A stretch of 64,000 bases of DNA from Candidatus Fermentibacterota bacterium. Lineage in GTDB: Bacteria > JAFGKV01. A program made the position numbers and the translations under genes. The DNA lies in the NCBI GenBank assembly GCA_016928395.1, contig JAFGKV010000114.1, positions 1 through 64,000 on the forward strand, written 5' to 3'. Position 1 is the first letter of the stretch, and each line of letters opens with the position of its first letter. A model generated the notes under the pieces. That model did no database searches. It was not told where the DNA came from and was given only the letters and a program-made list of their open reading frames with translations. Below are positions 31,114 to 38,767 of the stretch, one piece after another.

Positions 31114-34100
31114 CAGAAGTACGCTACCAATTCCATCGAACCTTCTCGCACTTTGCCCCTGCCCGCCTCTGATCCGACGCTCAGGCTCATGGTCAAGGTC
31201 AACTTCTCCTGTATCTTGTGTTCGCCCCCAACCTTGATGAGACGGGAGAAACCCTCTTGATCCACGCGGCGCAGCAATGGAGCCAACGCAGACCACGGCC
31301 CATCGGCCCGGCGCCATGCAAGCTCACCATCGATGCGGAACCGTCCTCTCCCGGGCAACGCCAGCCGAAGCCCGGGTGTGACCACGGCCGCATGGAGCAC
31401 GGCCTCGGTCGCTTCTCTGCTCTCGCCCGCCACTTCTCGGACAACGTCTTCCCGGGAGAGCTCGCCGCTTCCCACCACATCCAACCGGCCTGTTAGGGGC
31501 AGAGAAACAGCCGGCGAGAATCCCCAGGTCTTCGACCTCGCCACCACCGTGCTTCCTCCTGAGAGCGCGGGACTCTCCCGTTCCTCGGATGAGGCGCGAT
31601 ACACGGCCATGTCGGTGGAAATCATCTTCCATCTCGCTCCCCTCGCCCGCACGGCGCATCGCGTCTGATGACGCCTGGTGCGCTGGTCTACCCGCCGGTT
31701 ATCCGCATCGGCAGCGTAGGCGAACTGGGTTGCGATGGCGAACTCGCCGCCCGCGGGCCGAACCTGCATGCTGCCGTCTATTCGACTCACGCGCCGTAGT
31801 GTCGTGGAATCGCACTTCACTACTGCAGGGCGCAACAGGTAGAGATCCGTTCTCCTGTCTGACCGGCTGGTGACCTGGATACGACCGGTCACGTCAGCAT
31901 TGATGCGCCGTCGCCACTCCGGGCCACGGCCCCCTGGTGCCAGGCGGAGCCCAACGATCCCCTCCACCAAATCTGTCCTCTCGGCGCCCCCGGAGGGCAC
32001 CAAGACCTTTTTGTGAGTACCCAGTTCTGTGCCCACCCACGTTCCCAACGAATCATACTCGCCCACATTGGTCTCCCACGATTCCTCCGGGACCAGTTCT
32101 TCGACGAGCTGTTCCGATTGTCGGCCCGAGATCTTGTAGTCCAGCTCCAGCCTGGGCCCCCAGGACACCGGCAGTGCGGATACCCGTGCGGTGCCCAGAG
32201 AGGACACAATGTCCTCGGGCAGAACCTTGCCTTGATCCGCCAAGAGCATCCGGTAGGCAGTGGCATAGCGGAGCCGGGTGTGGTTGAAGTCAACCCTGGC
32301 CGTCGCCTTGACACCCGCGTTCCCCGCCACGCCTATCTCCCACCACCGTCCTGACGAGCTGCGCATCCATGCGTCGGGATCCGTGATATGCTCTTTGGTG
32401 ATTCGGCTGCCGGTTACCACCCTTGCCGTTGTAGCGGAGCGGCCGATTCGTGCGCCCGCGCCGATATCCATGTACCCCCGGCCCGAGAGCCCGCTGTTCG
32501 CCTCTCCCTTCCACATCACGAGAGGACTCCAGAAACCGAAAGGACGATCCAGCGCGCCGTCGGTCCACCACCGCGTGTCGTCTTTGGCCACTGATCGATT
32601 GAAGCGCCCAGTCATTGAATAACCGCCCGGACCCAGAATCGTCCCGGTCACTTGAGCCCGGCGGGATACTGTCGTCCCCCGGCGCATTCCACCGAGCACG
32701 AGGCCGAGGCGACCGTCCCGGGGCAGCCCGAAGGATAGATCCAGCGTGGCTTCGTCCTCGGAGCCAGTGTCGTCGATACCGCTCCAATCCCGTGTCCATT
32801 CCACCGGCCTGGCGCGGCCGGGCGTCGCGAATCCCGCTCCCTGAGACCGCCACGTTGCGCCCCCCTGCCACCACGGAAAGACTCCTCCCCCACCATGCGC
32901 CGACAGATGGGCGTACACTGCGCCCTGGGTATTGTCCCGGTCATCCCGTGAGGATAAGGTATTAGCATCCCGTACCCCCGCCGCTGCCTCTACATCCAGA
33001 CGCATGCTGTCCTCTCCCACGCGAATACCGACAACCGCGCTTTCGTGCGACCGGGGTGCCTGTACGGTTCGCCAGGCCACGTAGTCCCCGTGCCCGGGCC
33101 CGACATATGCCCAAAAGGCGGCGTCAACGCGCACATAGTCGCCTCCTGCATCACGGTAGAACGTCGCCTCAAAGGCCCCGGCGCCCCCCCCGAGCGAGCT
33201 GATCCGCCCCATGTCCACGGGAGTGTGCGGCGCCCGCGGGATCTCCCCCCCCCGCACTAAGATCACATCCTCACGGCGGTCGTATGCGCCTGCGCCCGTG
33301 CTTTCGGCTCGGGCTGCGAAAGGCCCGCCGCCCGGACCGTAGTACTCGAAACGCGAGCCGACCCGGCGATAGGAGCCCGAGGCCCCGACCGAATCGAACA
33401 CTGCGTCCCATCCTCCCCCATCGTGGGGCACGAGAAAGCCAACGTGCAGGGTGTCATACGTGCCCGCGTTCAATCCGACAAACCGGTAGGTGGGCGCCCT
33501 GGCCCGTTCGGGATCGTCGCCCGCGGCCCCCAGCACCGCCCGCTCCTCCTCACCCAGAATCCAGTCCATGGGCTGGGATGCATCGTCTGCTTCACGAAAC
33601 GCTGCGAATCGTATGGTTATTGCGTCGGAGATGCTGCGGACTGCCGTTGCCAGGTACACGGTGCGACGGTAGCTCTCCGCGGTGTACTGGAAGTCGACGC
33701 TGATGCGCGACAGTCCGGTAATTGGGCGGCGCTCGGTAAACGTCACCTCGCCAGTCGAATAGTCGATGGTGTAGTCCTTGTCACTGCCTCGGGCCACGGG
33801 CGATCCGTCGACCCAGACCCGTTCCGTTCCCGCCAGGATGACGACGGTACTGGCCCCGCCAGAGAGATGGCGCGCCAGGTAGTAGGGACCTTGGGCGCCG
33901 TCGATGCCGGTGAATTCGACACTCACGAAGGTCCCCCCGGTGGAAGCCGCAGCCACGTCTCCGGACCACTGCCCGTGGGCCAGCGTACCGGCAACGCCCT
34001 GCATCTTTCTCTCAAGGCTCAAGAACCTGAACCCTTCTGTGGCGATGGCGCAATCGCCCACGCTAAGACTGCTCTCCTTCCGCTTCAGCTCGATGACCAC

Positions 34101-34718
34101 ACGGTCAATGTCACGCAGCTCCTGGGTCGTGCCCTGAGGCTGGATGGGCGTACTCTGGTCACTCAGTGAGGCGGTGACCTCCACGTCGCCCGCCAGCCTC
34201 CCCTGAAGCTGTACCTGTAATGCCTGGTCAAGGCTGGGATCTTTGCCTGAGCCGAACCGTACGCCGATGGTCTTGGTGCCGGCGACCTGGAGGGAATGCT
34301 CGGACGAGAGATCGGCGGGGTATTCCGTGGCGGGAGCGGCCGCCGTCACTGCCACAATCTCTTCACCCGGCGAAGGCAAAGCGCGGCGCTGGAGGTGAAC
34401 CGGTATGCCCAACGGCAGAAAACGATACTGGATGCGTACCGTGCTTTCGGCCATGCTGGGGAGGAAGTGAATGCGATTGCGGAAGTCAAGACGAAACCCA
34501 GCGCCGGCGGAGAGAAGAGAGTCGGCCGCCCACACCACGACGGATTCGCCCACGACAAAGGAATCCGGCAGCGCCACCTCCCGAGGCACCGGTGGTCCTA
34601 ATGCGATAACCCTCTGGATCCCTGGCGCCGCCTGGGCATTGAGCCCGAGGAAAAGCAGAAGGATGCAACAACGGATAGCCCAGCCCCTGCCTGACGGCGC
34701 CCGTTCTTCCCTGTCCAC
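31113..34718 (-). CDS. Very large outer-membrane beta-barrel candidate, function unknown
   Basis: About 1201 residues from GTG 34718. A signal peptide spans about residues 13-31 (GWAIRCCILLLFLGLNAQA). Most of the chain alternates polar and hydrophobic residues, as in long beta structure. Two segments stand out: VEVTASLSDQSTPIQPQGTT with ELRDIDRVVIELKRKESSLS, and YTIDYSTGEVTFTERRPIT with ISVDFQY. Such blocks also occur in giant barrels of the SprA kind, but I cannot prove homology. The C-terminus ends in LVAYF, an outer-membrane beta-signal. There is no TonB box, plug domain or CarboxypepD-like region, so it is not a standard TonB-dependent receptor. Stop overlaps the Omp85 gene (TGATG). Confidence 0.65.
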   Translation of the reverse strand: MDREERAPSGRGWAIRCCILLLFLGLNAQAAPGIQRVIALGPPVPREVALPDSFVVGESVVVWAADSLLSAGAGFRLDFRNRIHFLPSMAESTVRIQYRFLPLGIPVHLQRRALPSPGEEIVAVTAAAPATEYPADLSSEHSLQVAGTKTIGVRFGSGKDPSLDQALQVQLQGRLAGDVEVTASLSDQSTPIQPQGTTQELRDIDRVVIELKRKESSLSVGDCAIATEGFRFLSLERKMQGVAGTLAHGQWSGDVAAASTGGTFVSVEFTGIDGAQGPYYLARHLSGGASTVVILAGTERVWVDGSPVARGSDKDYTIDYSTGEVTFTERRPITGLSRISVDFQYTAESYRRTVYLATAVRSISDAITIRFAAFREADDASQPMDWILGEEERAVLGAAGDDPERARAPTYRFVGLNAGTYDTLHVGFLVPHDGGGWDAVFDSVGASGSYRRVGSRFEYYGPGGGPFAARAESTGAGAYDRREDVILVRGGEIPRAPHTPVDMGRISSLGGGAGAFEATFYRDAGGDYVRVDAAFWAYVGPGHGDYVAWRTVQAPRSHESAVVGIRVGEDSMRLDVEAAAGVRDANTLSSRDDRDNTQGAVYAHLSAHGGGGVFPWWQGGATWRSQGAGFATPGRARPVEWTRDWSGIDDTGSEDEATLDLSFGLPRDGRLGLVLGGMRRGTTVSRRAQVTGTILGPGGYSMTGRFNRSVAKDDTRWWTDGALDRPFGFWSPLVMWKGEANSGLSGRGYMDIGAGARIGRSATTARVVTGSRITKEHITDPDAWMRSSSGRWWEIGVAGNAGVKATARVDFNHTRLRYATAYRMLLADQGKVLPEDIVSSLGTARVSALPVSWGPRLELDYKISGRQSEQLVEELVPEESWETNVGEYDSLGTWVGTELGTHKKVLVPSGGAERTDLVEGIVGLRLAPGGRGPEWRRRINADVTGRIQVTSRSDRRTDLYLLRPAVVKCDSTTLRRVSRIDGSMQVRPAGGEFAIATQFAYAADADNRRVDQRTRRHQTRCAVRARGARWKMISTDMAVYRASSEERESPALSGGSTVVARSKTWGFSPAVSLPLTGRLDVVGSGELSREDVVREVAGESREATEAVLHAAVVTPGLRLALPGRGRFRIDGELAWRRADGPWSALAPLLRRVDQEGFSRLIKVGGEHKIQEKLTLTMSLSVGSEAGRGKVREGSMELVAYF

Positions 34719-34764
34719 CGCGCCTAAACCGTTCCGTCCACGGAACCGCGGGCGCGCCGTCGCG

Positions 34765-35619
34765 CTACGGCACCTCGGCCAGGGCAAGCCCCACGATCGT
34801 GTCGCTCTCACGTTCCGCGACAAGAAGCATGCCATCCGTGGCGAAACACACGGCGGACGGGCTGGCGAGTTGCGGCATGCCGGCAGGCGGGCATGACAGA
34901 TCGTAGACGACACCGTTCTTGAACACCCTGACGACATGTGCCTCCTCGTCAACCATCGCGCCGAGCCCGTCTTTGCGAATGTCCACGCTCCCCGGCGATC
35001 CCCCCACCGCGATGGCTCCCCGATGGTTGCCGTGTGTGTCAAAGAAGTGCACAAGGCCTCCAGCCTGATCAGACACCGCCACACGTCCAGCCGCACATGC
35101 GAGGCCGGCCGGTATGAGCGGGATTCGCGGTTCGTCTCCTGCCCCGCTGAGTCGGCGCAAGCCATCGAAGGGGTCTGTTACCATGATCGTTCCTGAGCCC
35201 TCGTCGGCGACAAACACCCGCCCGTCGGGCAGCGAGGCCACTGCCAGGGGTTTCCAAGGCCACACTCCGCCACCGGGGCCACGGATCTCCGTCACGGGCA
35301 CACCGGCTCTGTCGACCTTCAGCATGCGTGAACCGTCGGTATCAGCCAGATAGACGAACTGCCCCCCCGGATCCGTGACTGCCACGCGGTCTGAGAACTC
35401 CATCCATCCCTGCCCATTCCCACCGAAGGAGCGGACATGCCTGCCGTCCATAGAAAAGAAGTGAAAACGGGCCACTCCACGGTCTCCCACCCAGAAACCA
35501 CCATGGGGACTCCGCGCCAACGCCTCCGGGCCATGCAGGATGCCCGGCCCAACCACCACGGATGACGACATCACCGACACGGTCTCCATAGCGGCGGCCG
35601 TCAGCAGCGCAAGTATCAT
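34765..35619 (-). CDS. Secreted NHL-type beta-propeller protein
   Basis: A 284-residue protein starting MILALLTAAAMETVSVMSSS at ATG 35619, which overlaps the tonB stop (ATGA). The rest shows six-bladed propeller repeats: VGDRGVARFHFFSMDGRHVRSFGG, DRVAVTDPGGQFVYLADTDGSRMLKVD, PLAVASLPDGRVFVADEGSGTIMVTD, GRVAVSDQAGGLVHFFDTHG and SAVCFATDGMLLVAERESDT. Propellers of this class bind proteins, sugars or peptidoglycan, and few are enzymes. Its place between TonB and the giant barrel suggests a periplasmic or surface part of the same complex, which is inference. Confidence 0.78.
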   Translation of the reverse strand: MILALLTAAAMETVSVMSSSVVVGPGILHGPEALARSPHGGFWVGDRGVARFHFFSMDGRHVRSFGGNGQGWMEFSDRVAVTDPGGQFVYLADTDGSRMLKVDRAGVPVTEIRGPGGGVWPWKPLAVASLPDGRVFVADEGSGTIMVTDPFDGLRRLSGAGDEPRIPLIPAGLACAAGRVAVSDQAGGLVHFFDTHGNHRGAIAVGGSPGSVDIRKDGLGAMVDEEAHVVRVFKNGVVYDLSCPPAGMPQLASPSAVCFATDGMLLVAERESDTIVGLALAEVP

Positions 35620-36308
35620 CGGAGAACAAACTCCACGGTCACGTCGCCGGTGGCGTCGGCGGATCCCGTCACCGATTCGAAACGCCATTGTCGAAGAGCC
35701 TCTATGGCGGCGTCATCCAGGGCGGGGTGAGCTTTGAGTACCAGAGTCGCGACCCTGACGTTCCCGTCCGGCGTGACCACCAGACGAACCTTGACAATCC
35801 CCCCGCTGGGCGCGCCCGGGGGAAAGACCGGGTCGACCATGTAGATCGGCGTTCGGGTCGAGAGCGTCCCTTCCACTCTGACTTTGACTCCCGATCCCAC
35901 CGCCGGCGAGGACGTGGTCACCGGCATCGGAGCCAGTCGTGCGCCCGGAGAGGGGCCGGGAGGGGCAGGATCGGACGGGGAGAGCAAAGGGCTGGGGGGA
36001 CGGTCCGAAAGAGCAGAGGAGGCCGGCAAGTCGGGAAGAAGTGCTTCGTTCCGCTCGGAAGCCGGCAGCGGCGCGATGTCACCGGTGCGTGCCCGCGGCC
36101 CTGTGGACTCCCGGGGCGGTGCCTGCGGCGCCGGCTGTTCCTCTGCCGAGGAGATCTCTCCAGCCAGCAACTCCACCTCCAGAGGCGGCGCCGCCATGGG
36201 CCGCACAGAGACATGAACAAGGAGGAAAAGCACGGCAAGGAGACCGTGCAACGCCACGGCGGCTCCCACTCCCACATGAGAGGGGGAACACCACGGATCG
36301 CGTCTCAC
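35616..36308 (-). CDS. TonB-like energy transducer
   Basis: A 230-residue protein. An N-terminal membrane anchor spans about residues 12-34 (VGVGAAVALHGLLAVLFLLVHV), keeping the conserved histidine of the TonB helix (ALHGLL). A long Pro/Ser-rich periplasmic linker (about 45-145) follows, then a TonB C-terminal domain (about 150-230) with PIYMVDPVFPPGAPSGGIV, VKVRLVVTPDGNV and ALDDAAIEALRQWRFES. TonB carries energy from ExbB-ExbD to outer-membrane proteins. Start is GTG 36308 overlapping the exbD stop (GTGA). Confidence 0.9.
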   Translation of the reverse strand: MRRDPWCSPSHVGVGAAVALHGLLAVLFLLVHVSVRPMAAPPLEVELLAGEISSAEEQPAPQAPPRESTGPRARTGDIAPLPASERNEALLPDLPASSALSDRPPSPLLSPSDPAPPGPSPGARLAPMPVTTSSPAVGSGVKVRVEGTLSTRTPIYMVDPVFPPGAPSGGIVKVRLVVTPDGNVRVATLVLKAHPALDDAAIEALRQWRFESVTGSADATGDVTVEFVLR

Positions 36309-36727
36309 CGGGCATCCTCCGGCTTCGACGCGATAAGCAACCGCTGGTACCCGGCGCGACGACCTGCATCCAGTACGCTCACCACCCAGTGGAACTGGCT
36401 CACCCGATCTGCCCTGATGATGAGCGAGGGTACTTCCTGCACGGGATCCAACGCGTGACGCAACTCCTCTTCCAGGCGTTCCGCCCCGATCCTCCGGGCG
36501 CCGAGAAAAATCTCACCGCGCTCGGTCACCGTCACCACGACTCGGTTGTGGGGCTCCGGCTCTGCGGTCTGAGTTCGTGGGAGGTCTATCTTGATACCCG
36601 GCTGCACCACGAAACTCGATGAGAGAAGGAAGAAGATCAGGAGCAAAAACACGATATCGGTAAGCGAGACTGCCGGGATGGAGGAGATCCGACGCCGTGA
36701 CGTCTCAAACAACGACCGGGCCATCAT
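36305..36727 (-). CDS. exbD: ExbD/TolR-family protein
   Basis: A 140-residue protein. The single transmembrane helix holds the essential proton-carrying aspartate in SLTDIVFLLLIFFLL (about residues 21-35). A periplasmic TolR-like domain follows (VVTVTERGEIFLGARRIG, LIIRADRVSQFHWVVSVLDA). With ExbB it forms the proton-driven stator that energises TonB. ATG 36727 or 36724 are preceded by AGGGTGAAG, inside the end of exbB, giving an overlap of about 23 bases. GTG 36733 is a further option. Confidence 0.92.
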   Translation of the reverse strand: MMARSLFETSRRRISSIPAVSLTDIVFLLLIFFLLSSSFVVQPGIKIDLPRTQTAEPEPHNRVVVTVTERGEIFLGARRIGAERLEEELRHALDPVQEVPSLIIRADRVSQFHWVVSVLDAGRRAGYQRLLIASKPEDAR

Positions 36728-37340
36728 CTTCACCCTGAGTCGGCACCAGGCGCAGCAACTCCACCGCTGCGCGACGCATCTGGTGAGCAAGGCCTTCGAT
36801 CTCGCCCACCAGCCAGTTGTTGCCGATGAGCGCGGGTATGCCCACCACCAATCCTCCGGCCGTGGTGACCAAGGCCTCCCAGATTCCTCCAGCGAGGATA
36901 CTGGCATCAACCTGCCCGGCATGGGTCTGCACCTGCATGAAGGCCCGGATCATGCCCGTCACCGTGCCTAAGAACCCGACCATGGGCGCGGCGGCCGCCA
37001 CGATGGCGAGCCAGCCTATGCGCCGCTCAAGAGTGTCGATCTCCAACTGCCCCGCCATGGCCATGCCGTCCCGCGCGACATCGCGATTGCCGCCGGCCTC
37101 CAGCCCCGCCAGTAACACCTTCGCTACGGGTGCGGTGCTTCGCCTGCACCGGGCCTGTGCTACTTCTTCCTGGCGCTCCTTGACCAGCGCCAGGATTTCC
37201 CAAGAGATCCGGTCAGTCCCCTTCCGGGCGCGCCGCAACACGATGTAGCGCTCGATGAACACCGCCAGGGCCACCAGTGACCCCAGCGCGATGGGCACCA
37301 TGAAGTAGCCGCCCTTGATCACCAGCGTGAGAAGATTCAC
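36705..37340 (-). CDS. exbB: ExbB/TolQ/MotA-family proton channel
   Basis: A 211-residue inner-membrane protein. The first helix is about 7-30 (GGYFMVPIALGSLVALAVFIERY); the second and third are about 106-130 and 150-175, with AAAAPMVGFLGTVTGMIRAF and GGIWEALVTTAGGLVVGIPAL, the most conserved ExbB stretch. It starts at GTG 37340, whose G is the last base of the TAG of the upstream gene, with AGGAGG nearby. ExbB rather than TolQ is favoured by exbD and tonB directly following and by the lack of tolB and pal. Confidence 0.93.
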   Translation of the reverse strand: MNLLTLVIKGGYFMVPIALGSLVALAVFIERYIVLRRARKGTDRISWEILALVKERQEEVAQARCRRSTAPVAKVLLAGLEAGGNRDVARDGMAMAGQLEIDTLERRIGWLAIVAAAAPMVGFLGTVTGMIRAFMQVQTHAGQVDASILAGGIWEALVTTAGGLVVGIPALIGNNWLVGEIEGLAHQMRRAAVELLRLVPTQGEDDGPVVV

Positions 37341-38767
37341 TAGGCTCCCTCCTGCCCGTAGGGCCGTTTGAGGCTCCATCCTAATCCGATCGCCACCATC
37401 GTGCGAGGACGCGCGGTGAGGCTGAACCCCCACCCACTGGATCCTCGAGCTATCGCTTCCCAACCCCCTCCCAGAGGCATCGCCACATCCAGCGTGACAC
37501 CGCCTGATGCCGGGAGTGAAGCGTCCCACCCATGCAGTCCTGTTTCTCCTTCCACCGTTGCCCGGAGCCGGGGACGCTGCCCGCGGGCAGCAGACACCCA
37601 CCACTCCATTTCCGGAATGAGGGGCCACTGCGCCGAGTACGGCAGAGAGCCAGCCCGGGTGGTGACCTCCAGTCCATCCAACGCCACGCCGCCACTGATC
37701 CGCCCTCGCGAGTCATGCCACGACACGGCCAGGCTTACCTTGAAGCCTTCTCCGGCCAGCGATTCCGTTACCCAGAGGTCGTCAACTTCCCGCCAGGCAG
37801 GCGCATGGCCAATGTGTCGATCCTGGAGAGTCCCAACGACGGTCATCCGGGGCGACGCCCGAACAGCCACGGTCGCGTCCACACTCCAATCCGTCACACA
37901 CGCATGGCCAGAGGTCGTGGGATGGGCTGCGGGGAAGGCCTCACGCAGCGAGGTCTCATCGAGAAACGAGAGTGTCCGCTCTGCCGAAATCGCCCACGCG
38001 GTGCGTCCCAACGAGAGGGGACCGAGGCGAGTGGATGCCTCCATGATCAGGCGAGTCGTGTCACCATCGTCAACCATCATGGGACCGGCGCTGACCATGA
38101 TCCGGGGACTCTCGTGGCACCAACGCACCATGCCGCCCGCGACATGATCCCCCCCCGTCACCTCGAAGGGAAGATGCACTCCCGGCACATGGCCGGATAC
38201 CCAGGCCTGACCATGGAAGGTGCTCTTCTCCCCCTCCCAGCCGCTCCCCGAGACCATGGCCCGGGTATGGTACAGGCCCAACGGGACCTCAGCCCAGAGA
38301 CGTCCATGGACCCAGCCCGGTGCGACCTCGATCTCGTCCAGCCGATCAGCCCAGTGCTGCACCCTTAGTCCCACGGACCCCCACGCGCCCGCCGTCAGAG
38401 CGCCGGCGCGCATGCCCCGGCGCTCCAGACGCCCCGCATCGAAACTCCAGAGCCGGGCCGCCACCCCGCCGCCGGCTTCTCCGAGACCGGCCGTAATCAC
38501 TCCCGCGTACACGGGACCGGCGGCCGCGGACAGGCTGAATCCTACCGGGGGAGGCCGGTGAAGCGGCCGGACCGGGGCCTCCCGGTGCGAATCGCCCATC
38601 TCCGGCCTCGGCAACTGAATCGGGGGGATTGCCCGAGGAAGCAGCGGGGCAGACCAGAACTCCCTCTGGGGAAGATCAAGCTGTGGGGAGCCCTTCACCA
38701 CCAGATGGGGCAGGTCTAGCTCGCCGGCCGCCATGACGAAGATCAGGCCGGCGACAAGGCTGCTCAC
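37340..38767 (-). CDS. Outer-membrane beta-barrel candidate, function unknown
   Basis: A 475-residue protein with a signal peptide (SSLVAGLIFVMAAG, cleavage near AAG-ELDLP). After a Pro-rich segment (about 20-75) the sequence is beta-rich with many Gly, Trp and alternating hydrophobics (LRVQHWADRLDEIEVAPGW; FSLTARPRTMVAIGLGWSL). It looks like a mid-size barrel or beta-sandwich. I find no known domain. Start GTG 38767 overlaps the stop of the TPR gene (GTGA), and its stop overlaps exbB. Direct coupling to exbB suggests it works with the TonB system. Confidence 0.62.
   Translation of the reverse strand: MSSLVAGLIFVMAAGELDLPHLVVKGSPQLDLPQREFWSAPLLPRAIPPIQLPRPEMGDSHREAPVRPLHRPPPVGFSLSAAAGPVYAGVITAGLGEAGGGVAARLWSFDAGRLERRGMRAGALTAGAWGSVGLRVQHWADRLDEIEVAPGWVHGRLWAEVPLGLYHTRAMVSGSGWEGEKSTFHGQAWVSGHVPGVHLPFEVTGGDHVAGGMVRWCHESPRIMVSAGPMMVDDGDTTRLIMEASTRLGPLSLGRTAWAISAERTLSFLDETSLREAFPAAHPTTSGHACVTDWSVDATVAVRASPRMTVVGTLQDRHIGHAPAWREVDDLWVTESLAGEGFKVSLAVSWHDSRGRISGGVALDGLEVTTRAGSLPYSAQWPLIPEMEWWVSAARGQRPRLRATVEGETGLHGWDASLPASGGVTLDVAMPLGGGWEAIARGSSGWGFSLTARPRTMVAIGLGWSLKRPYGQEGA

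Noticed and set aside
30394-31237. Plus-strand frames of about 220 codons
   Set aside because: Antisense of the Omp85 gene, with no family pattern.
32290-34700. Several plus-strand frames of 100-250 codons opposite the giant barrel gene
   Set aside because: They are rich in Arg, Pro and Ser, lack ribosome-binding sites and lie opposite a gene with a clear signal peptide and tight operon links.
31113-34718. TonB-dependent receptor
   Set aside because: No plug domain, no TonB box near the signal peptide and no CarboxypepD-like domain could be seen.
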